Positions 35,186 to 48,300 of a DNA stretch of 64,000 bases are shown piece after piece. Position numbers and translations under genes: made by a program. The notes under the pieces were generated by a model. The model did no database searches and was not told where the DNA came from. It was given only the letters and a program-made list of their open reading frames with translations. The DNA comes from Antilocapra americana (Eukaryota > Chordata > Mammalia > Artiodactyla > Antilocapridae), in the NCBI GenBank assembly GCA_007570785.1, contig ML660777.1, positions 3,039,817-3,103,816 on the forward strand. Direction: 5' to 3'. Numbering within the stretch: the stretch's first letter is position 1; every line of letters starts with the position of its first letter.

Positions 35186-37243
35186 TCTACTGCCTCTCTG
35201 CTCCTTTCTTTCACTGTCACTTCCTTTGCCTCTCCATCCCTTCTTACCTCTTTCCTGCCTTCCCTACACAGAGGAAAAGAGCAGAAGGCTTGATGTGGGA
35301 GACCAACACACATACCAGGCCCTTGCTATTCACTTGCAGACCCTTAGTCCACATTTTATGTGCTGCCTCAGATTCTTTTTGCCTGACCTGTGTCAGGCCC
35401 TTGGCCATGCTCTTGGGCATTCTGGACACTTCTGCAACCCCACCTCAGTTCTACCACTACTGTGTCCTCTTAAGGTATCTCCAGGTGGCTCTCTCTCCCA
35501 TAGAGGAGGCAATGCTTCCAGAACTGCCTCCATTGCACTCACCACAGCAGGAGCTGTAAGACCCACAGCTGCTTCCTTTCCCCCCACTGCTTTCAAATCT
35601 GAAGAAGGTCCATTTAACAGGACAGTAGCCACCAGTAGCCACCTAGAGGGGTCAGGTGATGTCCCTTCCAGTGAGCAAAATCGTTGACCGCAGGAAACAG
35701 AAAATAGAATAGCAGGAGTGTATACATTTTTCTCCTTTTCTTTCTCCAATAAACAGTCTGAGAAGTCTGTCCAGAGATCTAGGTGAAGCTGAGTTGTGCT
35801 CAGTGAGGCAGTGTCCTGCCCAGGGATGCGTCACCTCAGTGGGGGAGATGTTTTTCCATGCTTCCATGTCTCCATTCCCTTTTCCTCTCACTCCTGCTTC
35901 CCTGGGGCCCTGTCTCCCAGTAATACATTAGCACTTAAGCCTTACTTAGCTTTCAGGGTTCAAGAGAACCTGAGCTAAGGACCTGTGAACTACATTTTCC
36001 AGGCTCTCTTTCCAGTGTCTTCTCCAAAGGGCTGGAAGAATGGAAGGACCTAATGGAAGACTGAAGAGCAAGAGAGAAGGGAAGCCTCCTTTTGATGCAG
36101 CTCTTCCCTCCAGCTTAGGACATGTCTCAGGTAGTATCTATGACCTTCCTTGTGTCACTTTGCCACTGTTCATCTCTGAGTTGCATCAGTGCCCCCTCTT
36201 TCTTTTATAACCAGTTTACTTTTTTTTTTTTAATGTAAAACCCCCTCTGTTGAACCACCTAGCATAGATCCTTCCTTTCCTGACTGTACCTATAAAACAC
36301 AACAATGAAAGCTTGATTTTATTTACCTCTGTTTGTGGTAAGATTGAAATCAATTTCTCCCCCATAAAATATTATATTTGTAAAATATTATATTTATATT
36401 TCTAAAAATCAATAACATAAGAAAACTGGACTTCTAGTCACTTCAAAGGAAATTACCATAAGAAAGCTTTATGGGTTATCACAAAACAAGTCAAATGATT
36501 ATTTCAGCATTTGAAGTGACATTTGACATTTAAAATGAATAATCCTTTCCCAAAGGTTATACTTCTCAGTTAATACAAGTGCAAGTCCTACCATCACCTT
36601 TTATGTTGCTTCTTTCCATCTCTGTAGTGGCTACTGAGAGATCTTGCTCGGCATCCTGAACCTCCTAGGTGGCAAATTGACAATGGAAAAATATAAATGC
36701 TATTATTTGGTAAAAGGGATTCGGATATCATTTGTTTCTGTACCTCCCATGGTGCTTATGGGAAACAAACAAACATCCCCATCTCTCCTCCATTCCAGAT
36801 GCTATTGAGAACAGGCATACTTTCATCCTGCAGGGTACATGGTGTTACAAAAATTGGACCCCAAGAGATTTTCATTTATAGTGAGTGCTCTGTAGTGACT
36901 CAGCAATGATTTCTGGGAAATCTTTTGATAACACTGCATGGGTGTAATGCAAATATAATGCCAGAAATACTTGAGCATTGAGCTTAGAGATGCATGCAGA
37001 CAGCCTTTCCTCTGAACTGGGGGCCTGGGGGGAGGGTCTCTGGAGCATACAAATGGGACTACACATGGAAATGTGAGCTCCCATTCACAGCCTGCCAGCA
37101 GTCAGAGTAACAGGAGGGAATTCTGAAAGGGAGCTGGAATGCAGAGCATCTTCAGAATGATTTGTTTTCTCTTGCCAGGGTTTTGCTTATTTATTTGTTT
37201 GCTCTTCTTATATTCTGAAAAACCAAACTTCGTAGTTCCATAA

Positions 37244-37447
37244 ACTATTGTTGTTGTTCTGTTGCATCTGACTCCTTGTGACCTCATGGACTGCAGCATT
37301 CCAGGCTTCCCTCTCTTTCACTATCTTCCAGAGTTTGCTCAAATCCATGTTTATTGAGTCGATGATGCCATCCAACCATCTCATCCTCTGTAGCCCATCT
37401 TCTCCTCCTGCCCTCAATCTTTCCCAGCATCAGGGTCTTTTCCAATG
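37244..37447 (-). mobile_element. BovB LINE 3' end, short
   Basis: ATTGTTGTTGTTCTGTTGCA is followed by GACTCCTTGTGACC, CAGGCTTCCCTCTCTTTCAC, TGATGCCATCCAACCATCTC and AATCTTTCCCAGCATCAGGG, the reverse complement of a BovB 3' end. Confidence 0.88.
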
Positions 37448-38482
37448 ACAGTTGTTAAATGTTTTTAATATCACATCTACAGAGAAGGCACTGACATTTG
37501 AAACTAGAGTGAGTTGCCTCAGGAGTTGTATTCATACTCAAAGTGACTGATTCCCTTGAGAGTTGGAGTCCACTTGCACAGCTCTTCTTAGATATTGTGG
37601 GTCCCAGATCCTCCACCTTCTTTGATCAGTAGGGAGAAAGTGGGGGGTCCAGCAGCTGCGGCAATACTATCAGACTCCTGCCCTAAAAACCCCTAAGTAT
37701 ATTTCTCAGGGTGATTTCTGTGAATGGCATAGCAGCATGATGGCATGGTGGGAAGCAGGAGCCTCACACAGTATCCACTCCAGCCCCAGCTGTGCTTTGT
37801 GACATTTAAGTGACAGTCCTGTCTGCTCCCAGAGATGAATCACAGAAAATTAGAGACGAGAAAGACCTATTAGGTCATTTAATCCACACTCCAACCAGTT
37901 CACAGTCACCCCCTCTCTGCTCCATTTCTTAATGCATCAGCCAGTTTGGTTTTTAAATAGCTTGGGATACAAAGTGTGCTCTTTCCATGCCTTCTACACC
38001 AAGACTCCTCTCTACCCCCATTTGGCCAAATGCCCAGTATAGGATGTTTATTTACTCTAGTTTTAAATACACAGTGATATCACAGTCACTCACTTGCCCC
38101 AACCTGGAAAAGTTTCTGGGAATAATTAGAAAGTGAGGACTCTCTTTTGGCTGGAAAATAGTTTCAGGAAAATGAAAAAACTTGGTAGAGATAACACAGT
38201 GCTCCTGTGCTTTCTCTAACAATAGCTAGAACTATGACTAAGCAGTATCATTGGCTTTGGCTTCCAAGTTTACTTCTGTTTCAATTTTTAATTTGATTAT
38301 TCATATCCCCTTGCTTTCTATATTGTATTTAACATCACAGCTCATCATTGCGATGCAGATAAAGACTGTTCTAAATATCCCAATGGTTTTCCTATTTCAT
38401 TTTCCAATTTTGGTTTGTCTTCTCAAATTTTGCTAAACACAAGAACAGAAACAATAAGCCTAGAAGTGTTTTTCTTTGCTTA

Positions 38483-38836
<354 letters not shown>

Positions 38837-39402
38837 CTACTGCCAATATTTTAGTTTATTTAGTTTAGTTATGTGTCCTGTGATTTTCCAAAATGTGTAT
38901 TCCATTCTTCAGTCTCTGTATCATCCATATTTATTAAATAATATATTATTCTTGTACTTTTCTTTCTGTGTGTTCTCGAAAATAATTCTATATGTGCTGG
39001 GTTGATCACCATATCCTTCAAATCACTATTCACCAGATTATTCTTTGATCAAGTAACACTTCTTCAGCACATTACTTTTTAGCTTAAATACTTTTATTCC
39101 AAATTTCTTTTTCACATTCAGTTGCTACTTTAATTACACTGGATTAAAAGAGGTGAGTCTTATCAAGTCTGGAGTCTTACCTATTTAAGGTGCTAATAGA
39201 GCAAGAAATCTGAGAAATGCATCTTTAATTAGCAAGGATGTTGAGGATTTAACATTTTGAGCATTGACATTTAAACTGGTCTCTTCCTTGATTAGGACAA
39301 ACATTTCTGAATCCAAATAATTGGGGTCAGTTATTTCAGCTATTTAAACGCTGTGATGCTACCCAATGGTAAAATCTACATTTAGAAATCTGTGTGTGTT
39401 CT

Positions 39403-39553
39403 GGGGGCCAGATTCATTGTTTCCCAGTGAAGGCAGTAGAGAGCATTTTGGGGGCCAGATTCATTGTTTCCCAGTGAAGGCAGTAGAGAGCATTTTNNNN
39501 NNNNNNGGGGGCCAGATTCATTGTTTCCCAGTGAAGGCAGTAGAGAGCATTTT
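39403..39553. repeat. Three identical 47-bp units around a 10-N gap
   Basis: Units at 39403-39449, 39450-39496 and 39507-39553 start GGGGGCCAGATTCATTG and end AGAGAGCATTTT. I see no mismatch between them. Ten N (39497-39506) separate units two and three. Identity of all copies next to a gap points to unmerged overlapping contig ends or a gap-filling error rather than an old repeat. Confidence 0.9.
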
Positions 39554-40072
39554 CCAGTTTGAGAGAAAAAGCACAAGATTTGATGTTAAAATGTCTAAGC
39601 TGAAGTCTCTTTTCTAACATTTTACCTGTAGATTGTATGACTTTGGAGTGTCCACTAAACTCTTTAAGGCTCATGGGCTTCTTGTGGGAATTTACTTACA
39701 TAGAGTAGGTAAAAAAAAAACAAAACTGTTTCACAATTGAGAGACACGTATATGAAAGACAATATCACTATATCATATTCACATTTGCAGTACTATTATT
39801 ATTATTATTTATGTGCTAAAATACTCTTGTTATTTCCATTCTATAAGAAAGTGAGAGCATCTTTGTGTTGTCATAGTGATTTCCCTTTCTCAGCTTTCTT
39901 CCTCCTCCCCACTATGTCCCTACCTACATAATCCTGGAATTCTTTCCCTCCAAATCTGATTCAGACTCAAAATTCTCCTCAGCCCAACACCCCAGGAAGC
40001 TGCTACCAGTCAGCCTTGGTTGTCATCTGAAATCTACTGGTTGTATCTGGCTTAGTTTTTATTTTGTCATTG

Positions 40073-40232
40073 TGTAGTCACGAATTCATGTTCGACTCTG
40101 TCCATCGGATTTTCCAGGCAAGAATACTGGAGTGGGTTGTCATTTCCTTCTCTAGGAGATCTTCCTGACCCAGGGATTGAATCTTCATCTCCTGCTTGGC
40201 AAGCAAACTCTTTACCACTGTACCACCAGTTC
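40073..40232 (-). mobile_element. Bov-tA SINE, internally deleted
   Basis: It keeps GTCACGAATTCATGTTCGAC, CGGATTTTCCAGGCAAGAAT, ACTGGAGTGGGTTGTCATTT and the head end GGCAAGCAAACTCTTTACCA. The CATGGACTGTAGCC block is missing. Confidence 0.85.
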
Positions 40233-40677
40233 TTTTGCTACACAACTAATATCTTTTAGTAGCTTTGCTGCCTGTTTTTAATAATGAGCAAATGTATTCT
40301 GTCACCCACAGGGTTGCTAGTGGCTTCTCCACAACCAGATTCTGGCAGTTTCTATAAATAGCAACCCCTTAAAGGGAAAGGGGATTCTAGGGGAGTAAAG
40401 AAAGTATTTGCTCTACTTTTCCAGATGAACAGAACTTACCTGGAGTAAGAAGAGAGAATGGTGCACCTGGAGCGCATTATTCATCTCTCTGCTTTCTGGT
40501 TTTTGGAAATAGAGGGTGCTCATTCCTCTTGCTGAGACAAACCAGAGTGTTCTCAGAGTAGCTCTCTGACTGATAACCATCTGGGTACTAACTGCAGGCT
40601 GACAGCTCGCACTCATCCGGCTGATCAATGATACTAATCGATGTCACCAATATTTTTCCATTTTTTTACACTCCTTA

Positions 40678-40893
40678 TGGTAGGTAGCTCAGTCTGTAAA
40701 GAATCTGCCTGCAATGTGGGAGACCTGGGTTCTAATCCTGGGTCAGGAAGATCCCTTGCAGAAGGAAATGGCGACCCACTCCAGTATTCTTGCCTGGGAA
40801 ATACCATAGACAGAGGAGCCTGGTGGGCTACAATCCATGGGGTTGCAAGAGTCAGACACGACTCGAGCGACTAAACCATCTAAACCACCAACC
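40678..40893 (+). mobile_element. Bov-tA SINE
   Basis: The head is GTAGGTAGCTCAGTCTGTAA, with GGGTTCTAATCCTGGG, then GGCGACCCACTCCAGTATTC and AGTCAGACACGACTCGAGCG. A CTAAACCA duplication marks the end. Confidence 0.93.
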
Positions 40894-42229
40894 ATGGTTA
40901 CAGAGCCTACTGTGAGTGCTTTGCATGAGTCGTTTCCTTTTTCATTTCCTTTCATCTTTATGTTTTACTCCATGTTACACTGTTAAATCTCTTTATATAC
41001 TTTCAATGAAGGCTTAGGTGTAATGCTAGCTTTAGAGTATCTTTTTCCTATAAATCGGTTGCTTAAAACTTAAATTTCACCTTCCCCATTTCAATAGGAG
41101 AAATCAGTTCACACTTTATTAGCATTTAGAAACTGAAAAATTCACAATATTTTGGCATGAAAATATATTTTGAAAAAGTCTCCACAAGTGGAGGAAAAAA
41201 AAAAAAAACTTGATGACACCAAGGGAAAAATACTGACTTACTAAAATGAGGCCTTCCCCTGTGCAGTGTGTGTTAATGAACACTGTTCCTTTCTCTTGAC
41301 CCCACAGTCCCTTCTCAGCATGTTGGTGGTTATTTGGAATATCCTTATGCTGTAAATTACAAGTTTGTAGCATCCTTTCAATACATTCTGTTTCATGATG
41401 ATTAACTAAAATAATTACAAGAGGGACCAAAAGCATGAATGGTGGTATGACAGGAGATAGAAATAGAGGGAAGTGGTTGAAATAGAAATTGAACACAGGT
41501 TAAGCTGACCAATTTCAGACATGAGGAAATGATCCTTGAAAAGGACCCCAGGGGGAAACTCATGATTTAAATACTTAATTAAAAATGAAGGAGAAACAAG
41601 CTAAAATTGTGGGTCTATATTTTAGATGACTTACAAACAGAGAGAGGAGGTGGAAACTTGTATCTCTGCAGTGGGGGAAATGCACCTGGCCCTGTCCTAG
41701 GCACATGTATATGCTACAGAATCATGAAGGAAGGTTTCCATCCCCAGTTCAATCCTTTCCAGAGCTGGTTTGAAGTAGAGCCCAGGATCACAACCATGGG
41801 TTTAAAGGGGGGTGGGAAGAGGTGGTGAGTGTTCTGCATCTTAGACCCACTTGTGCCATCTGATACCACTTCCTAAGGTGCTCAGATCCTGGATGCCTTC
41901 TACATGCCCAGTCCCTGAGTCACTCCGTCCTTCCCACTCTCACCTCCATCTAAAGTTGCTCCCACCTAACTGGCAGCTTGGAAGGAATCTGATACATCCA
42001 TGGCTTTAATTGCTGACTATTACCTGTATCATTTATCCTTCCTGGAGCTGTAGGATTTTAATAGGGAGAATCCACTGAGGCCTCACAAGGCATTCGCTAA
42101 ACGTAGAACTTTAAGCTTCCATGAAAGGAAGAGATATGTGGAGAATTATTTAGGGTCAAATAGTCTGTTACAGTCCCTTTGAAATGACATTAAGGTTGTC
42201 AGCAACTTTGCCTAATTTTAGGATTAGCT

Positions 42230-42405
42230 AAAAGGCAATGTGATGTGGCAAAAAGATTACAAGTCTCAGAATCAGACGGTGCTGGCTCTACCAGCTACTC
42301 TCTGGGTGACTTTAGGGGAGTTTCTTAGTTTCTCTGACACTCAGCTTTATCATCTGTAAAAGAAGATAATAATATTCCTGTGGCAATGAGGATTAAATGA
42401 TTTGC
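42230..42405 (+). repeat. MIR SINE (ancient)
   Basis: It has CTCAGAATCAGACGGTGCTG, TACTCTCTGGGTGACTTTAG, TCATCTGTAAAAGAAGATAA and GAGGATTAAATGAT, the MIR core in order. Confidence 0.82.
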
Positions 42406-42489
42406 TGTTCCATTTTATCACAACATATGCTTCTCTAAAATCTCCCATTCTGCAAGCTTTCATATTGAAAGATAACAGGGTTTATGAGG

Positions 42490-42522
42490 GAAAAAAAAAA
42501 AAGAGAGAGAGAGAGAGAGAGA
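42490..42522 (+). repeat. A-run and (GA)n microsatellite
   Basis: Twelve A are followed by about ten GA units. It is a simple repeat and a likely length polymorphism. Confidence 0.9.
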
Positions 42523-42757
42523 TTGTGGGCATTCTGTGCAGCAGCCAGACTGAGGGCCTTTTTTCTTTCCTGTTGTAGGTTTTAATTTTTATCCCACTAT
42601 TCTGATCATCCTTTACCAAGGAAAAGCCCTGTGAGTGAACAAAACTACACTTTATACTGATATCACCCTCTGTATACCGATTACATAGGGACTAACTGGT
42701 GTTATAAAAGCAAGTGATGCAGAGGAGACAGTATATAAAATGACTTGGGGAAAAAAT

Positions 42758-42771
42758 ATATATATATATAT
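42758..42771. repeat. (TA)n microsatellite
   Basis: A short alternating AT tract (ATATATATATATAT) follows GGGGAAAAA. Confidence 0.85.
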
Positions 42772-43368
42772 TCAGTTAGATTTAATTTTCCTTTGATTCT
42801 TGATTAATTCTTTGGAAGCCATAGAGACTCAGTATGAGGCAGAAAATTCTTTTCTTTCTTGTTCCAAGAAACATGTTAGTGGGAACATAAGGTAGGCTGA
42901 GGAAAAGGGACACATATGGTTCTCTTCATATATTAAGCTCCTTAAGCAGATAAGATTAAAATATTCCACAAGCAGTACGGCATTGGGATTGATCAATCAG
43001 AACATGCTGGCCAGATGTTGGCAGTGCCAGGGAGGGTTCTGCTGCTCTGGTATACTCGTTCTGGTTTCTTGGGCTTGCAGGAAGGTGCCAGGCCTTCTGG
43101 GGGAAGACCAAAGATAATAGTGGAGTGTGTTTTGGGGGAGCGGGGTTGGCACTGGCATGATGTAGGATTGTGGGTGTTTACCAATAAGTATTCAACGTTT
43201 TATAACGCCATTTCCATCTAACATTAGCCCCATCTTTTTAGCTATCTAGTTGTATCTACCCTCATCACACCTAGAAAACATGTGACCACAAGGAGCCAGA
43301 ATGTCCATCTGTCTCTCTTAGAGAGGATCACAGGCTTATTTGGATCCATTATGGAAAGGTCTGCCTTA

Positions 43369-43794
<426 letters not shown>

Positions 43795-45265
43795 TCAATT
43801 TTGTTTTCTGAATTCAATAATGGCTTTATAACATATAAAACAAACACCATAGAGGTAAAAATAAAGACATTTTGCATATTGCAAGAAAATCCTTAAGGAG
43901 CAATGAAAATAACTCTTATTCCCTCTGGGTTCACAGAGATTTATATTAAAAGTCTCCCTATATAACAGTCCTGGAAAAGTGTTTTTTATATCTTTTGTGA
44001 CTAACTGCAATCTGTCACAAATTAGTTTGTGCATTATCTAAACCTCAATATTTTCTTTTGATGATTCCACTAATTTTATCATCTCTAAGATCACAAAAAT
44101 CAAGAGTGAAATGAGCTGGTTAGTATTATGATTTGCTATACAGAAATATTTGAATAACATTTGCTAATTATCAGAAACTCAGGTAAAATGCTTCTTGATG
44201 GAAGAGTCACACTACACCTTTAATCTAAACATTTAGTTTTTATCTCTTAATTTCAAAAACTCTGCCATTATTTCCACCCATGTCACAGATGACAGCCTAA
44301 ATAGGTCATTAGACCCTAAAGTGCCTGGGCTGGAGAATAGCAGAATATTTTAGGAACTTAGAGAACTTGAAATGTTTAGAAGAAATGGTAAAGAGTTTTG
44401 GCTTTGATGTTGAGCTTGAGATGAAATAGGACATTTATAAAGAGTTCTAAGACTAATCTATTTAGGTACACTTGAAAATGTAAAAAATATACATTTGCAT
44501 CTATCCTGTGAGTGAGATTTGAAATACCCAGGCCAGGTTGAAGGGGGGGAAAATTCAATTTTAACTCATCTTCCAGTGCAGCTTAATAGGAAATTGTTAA
44601 GAGTGTGATTTTCTAAAGTAGTTTTCCCAATTGAAAGAAATAGTGGCAAGAGAGGCAGAAAGGGCAAATAAGTATAGAAGTTATATAAAGCAGAAAGCAA
44701 ACATCCTCCCTGCAAAAACTAAGAAGCCATCGAAATAAGGTGATTTATGTCACCCAGAACTCTGGATCTTAACTGTTAGTTTGCTTTCTCTCTATGTTAT
44801 ATCAGGATATAAAAGAGATAAATTAATGCCATATGTCTGATAAGTTTTAAATGAGCCTTTAAAGACTGTTTGAAACCTCCAAGTGCTAGACTCAAATGTT
44901 AAAGCTGTTAGAATTAGAGAAATTATCAGCAGTTAAAGAAGAAGGAAAAAATAGACAAAAATTGGATGACAAAATAACCTTCAATGTAGCAGTTATTTAA
45001 AGAGTTCTAGCAACTATTAAAGGAAAGTTCTACTAAAACCATCCACTTGAAGTGGCTGCTATTAAAGTCAGGCCTGGCAACAAACTATGAGAAAATATGT
45101 GTTCTTTACCAATTGGAAAGTTTTCTATTGGGGACAAACTTTATGACCACTGAGTTTGCTGTTTTGTTTTTGTTTTGATAACTATTATTAAGATGTATAT
45201 AATGCACCTTTAATAATAATTATCAAATCAAAACAACCTCTATCCATTTACTAATGTTATAAGTA

Positions 45266-45467
45266 AGGTGAGTGAGTGAAGTCACTCAGTCGTGTCCAAC
45301 TCTTTGTGACCCTATGGACTGTAGCCTACCAGGTTCCTCTGTCCATGGAATTTTCCAGGCAAGAATACTGGAGTGGGTTGCCATTTCCTTCTCCAAGGGA
45401 TCTTCTGGATCCAGGGATCGAACCCAGGTCTCCTGCATTGGCAGGCAGGTTCTTTACCACTAGCTCC
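45266..45467 (-). mobile_element. Bov-tA SINE
   Basis: It is the reverse complement of Bov-tA: GTGAAGTCACTCAGTCGTGT, CCTATGGACTGTAGCC, GGCAAGAATACTGGAGTGGG and the head GCAGGCAGGTTCTTTACCAC. The last head bases are missing. Confidence 0.93.
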
Positions 45468-46387
45468 ATTCCAATTAAGATGAAGAAGCCCATCCTGTCA
45501 GTATTTATCCTACAGAGAACCAGGAGGCTAAGCACAGGTCTCAGAGAATATTGTTATGCAAACCCTTTCCCAAATAAATACAATCAGCTCGTGCGCTTGT
45601 GTAAATCTGAAGTGACACATGTACTTCCCCACCACCAGTCCACTAGGTCTGCACTTGAAGGGGATGCTGCCTGCTATCAGTAAGAAGTCTTCTTTCCAGT
45701 TTCTACCCCAGTTCAAGATGAACCAGCATTTGGAAAGGTATGGCAATGAGTTAACAAAATCACACAGCCTTCACAGGACCATTTTCTTTGCCTTAGCAAT
45801 GGTCCCAGATGATTTTGCAAGAATTCATCAACAGACAAACAGAATATGTGACAGATTTTCCTGTTTTCTGGAGATTCTATATTTTCACGACCAGTGAATA
45901 CAGAATCCAAACTAATAATATTATCACTTAGTGGGAAGGTGAAAACACTCTGACTCCTGGGAGTTTAGTGCCTTTTTAATGACACTAGTCTCAGAGTTAT
46001 TAGGGAGAAGGGGATTTTATGATTCATTTTCTGTAGTGCGTTAACTGTTACAGGCCACTAAAGTATCATTAAACCATTACTTTTTCTAATATACTAAATG
46101 GAATCAATAATCGTGGTTGACTGTGTTTATTTACTTTCAAAAGAATACCTGCCTAACTACTTCACAGTGGAATGTGAAAATAGCTACCTTGATTGGAAAT
46201 AGTAATCTTGTTCCTATTGCAAGAACACAACAAGGGCTGTAAATTGCTGCCTGAGTGCGGCAGCACACAGAGCCTCCACAGGGGAAGAAACATACTATGC
46301 ACCCTCTGAAAACAGGAAATGCACAGTGGTGGGTCAAAGGCTTGTCTGTTCTATCTGCTGCCTAATTTAGGATGGCTATCCAGCAGA

Positions 46388-46440
46388 GTGGTATAGCTGA
46401 AAGAGCTCTGGGCTAGGCACTTAAACACCTGGAACCTAGT
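46388..46440 (+). repeat. MIR 5' fragment
   Basis: GTGGTATAGCTGAAAGAGCT CTGGGCTAGGCAC resembles the 5' part of MIR. It is short. Confidence 0.4.
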
Positions 46441-46507
46441 TGAAATGGAGCAGGACTCTGTGAGGCCTTCCCAGGTACAAATATTCTATGTTCCCAGTTT
46501 CTTGTTT

Positions 46508-46711
46508 TGGGCTTCCCTGGTGGCTCAGACAGTAAGGAATTCGCTTGCAATGCCGGAGACCTGGGTTTGATCCCTGGGTTGAGAAGATCCCCTGGAGGAG
46601 GGCATGGTAACCCACTCCATTATTCTTGCCTGGAGAATTCCTATTGACAGAGGAGCCTGCTGGGCTACAGTCCATGGGGTCACAAAGAGTTGGACAGGAC
46701 TGAGTGACCAA
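46508..46711 (+). mobile_element. Bov-tA SINE
   Basis: The head is GGGCTTCCCTGGTGGCTCAG, with GGTTTGATCCCTGGG, and the end is GAGTTGGACAGGACTGAGTG ACC. It lies next to an ERV LTR. TTTCTTGTTTT before and TTTCTCGTTTG after look like a diverged target duplication. Confidence 0.93.
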
Positions 46712-46715
46712 TTTC

Positions 46716-47156
46716 TCGTTTGTAGGAAATGGGCTTCATTTGGCCTCCTCGACCTTCCCTGAGTTCCAAAGGGCAGATTGCAACAGTTGCTCCTGGGAAA
46801 GAGAGGGAATGCAGAAACAAAGACAGAGCCATCAAGGAACAATAGTACAGCCGGGGGGCTCTAGGAAACAAGGCGCCCACCCAGGTGGGGGACAGTAACT
46901 TCAGGAGCCCTGGAAATTGTCCTGTTACCACCCTGATCAATCAGAGAAAGTCATGCACCTTTCAGGCCTCACCCCAAATTTTGAGTATAAAGCTTCTCCC
47001 TGCTGAGCCATTAGGGAGTTCTGGGGGTTTTTTAGCATGAGCCACTCATGCTCCTTGCTTGGTCCTGAAATAAATCTTGCTCTACTCCAAACTCTGAAAT
47101 TTCAGTCTGTTTGGCTTCCCCGTGTGTTGGGTACATGAACTTGTGTTCAGTAACAC
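46716..47156 (+). mobile_element. Endogenous retrovirus-type solo LTR
   Basis: It has a U3-like region, a TATA-like box GAGTATAAAGCTTC near 46983, a GAGCCATTAGGGAGTTCTGG segment, a polyadenylation signal AATAAA near 47069 and a U5-like end with TTGGCTTCCCCGTGTGTTGG and CAGTAACA. This matches the look of ruminant ERV LTRs. I see no gag, pol or env next to it. It is antisense to GRM1. Confidence 0.7.
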
Positions 47157-47389
47157 TAGAGGTACTTCTGCTGTAATATGTCAACAATACATGTCCAGCA
47201 AACTCTGGAGCTTGGACAAAGGTCTGGACCTCCTAGAGTCTCAGAGGAGATTCCGAGCCTTTTTCTTTTTTTTCTGTCTCAGTTTCTTAACCTAAAAAAT
47301 ACCACAATGTATTCAGATTATCTTTCTGAAGAAGCCGTTCCCCCTCTGAAGTGTCTATGTTCTGCTTCTCCAGTTCTACTTTATTGGTA

Positions 47390-47490
47390 CTTAGCAAAGT
47401 CCTTTATATATATTATCATTTTTCAATCCTTAAAACTGTATGAGTTTTGGTCTGTTATCATCATTTTACCATTGAGAAGGTTAAAGCACA
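47390..47490 (-). repeat. MIR fragment
   Basis: CCTTTATATATATTATCATT, TCAATCCTTAAAACTGTATG and TCATTTTACCATTGAGAAGG follow the reversed MIR pattern. Confidence 0.5.
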
Positions 47491-47776
47491 GGTAAGTGAA
47501 GTCTCCTTTGGGGAAAAATGCCTTCCTTTCCCTTTACTTAATGCTCCTTTGTGAAGAGACTCCTACTGAGCACCACCTAAGGCCTCTTGTCTCGCCTGAT
47601 GGGAAGGGAGAAATGACTCATCTTTTTGCAGTATTGGGAAAAAGAAATGCATGCTCAGCTCAACCTCTTTCTCTCTCATCTGGAGGCTGACACTTGATAG
47701 TTCTCAATAGTTGTGGTTGATTCTCCAGCCTTTGGTAAATGTGGGCTGTAGCTGTCCAGCTGAGCCAGTAGGCTGT

Positions 47777-47985
47777 GTGTGTGTTGGTCTCTCAGTTGTG
47801 TCCGACATTTTGTGACCCCATGGACTGTTGCCCGCCAGGCTCTTCTGTCCATGGGATTCTCCAGGCCAGAATACTGAAGTGGATTGCCATTCCCTTCTCC
47901 AGAGGAGCTTCCCAACCCAGGGAATGAACTCTGGTCTCCTGCATGGCAGGCAAATTCTTTACTGTGTGCCACAGGGAAGGCCTTG
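47777..47985 (-). mobile_element. Bov-tA SINE
   Basis: A GTGTGTGTG start is followed by TCTCAGTTGTGTCCGACATT, CCCATGGACTGTTGCC, CAGGCCAGAATACTGAAGTG and the head end ACAGGGAAGGCC. Confidence 0.93.
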
Positions 47986-48074
47986 TGCCAGTAGAATAGA
48001 CTGGTTAACGTATCTAGTATTGCACATATCTTATCCAAGTACCTAATTCAGTTAAGATTTTTTGTTTTTCAGTT

Positions 48075-48300
48075 TTTTTGTTGACTTTTAGAAACTTTTT
48101 CAACAAGGTATAACTCACATACGGTGCAAAAATCTTTACTGTACAGATTAATAAATGTTTACATATGGAGTTGTAATGAAGTACTTTTGTTGATGCCTGT
48201 TCTTTCTATTGAATTAGTACAACCTTCCCACTGTGCTTGTAGGCCTAGTTATGCTGCTTTTTCAAATCTAGACCCTCAGCATTCAATTCCAAGTAAAAAG
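48075..48300 (+). repeat. Possible L1M 3' UTR fragment
   Basis: CAACAAGGTATAACTCACAT followed by GTACAGATTAATAAATG and TACATATGGAGTTGTAATGA resembles old mammalian L1 3' UTR text. The assignment is weak. Confidence 0.35.

Noticed and set aside
35163..35687. 174-residue plus-strand open frame
   Set aside because: Biased Leu/Pro/Ser composition from C/T-rich DNA, with overlapping frames on other strands and a MIR at its start.
41119..41496. 125-residue minus-strand open frame
   Set aside because: It runs through a poly-A/T tract that gives FFFFF and has no domain or conservation sign; chance frame.
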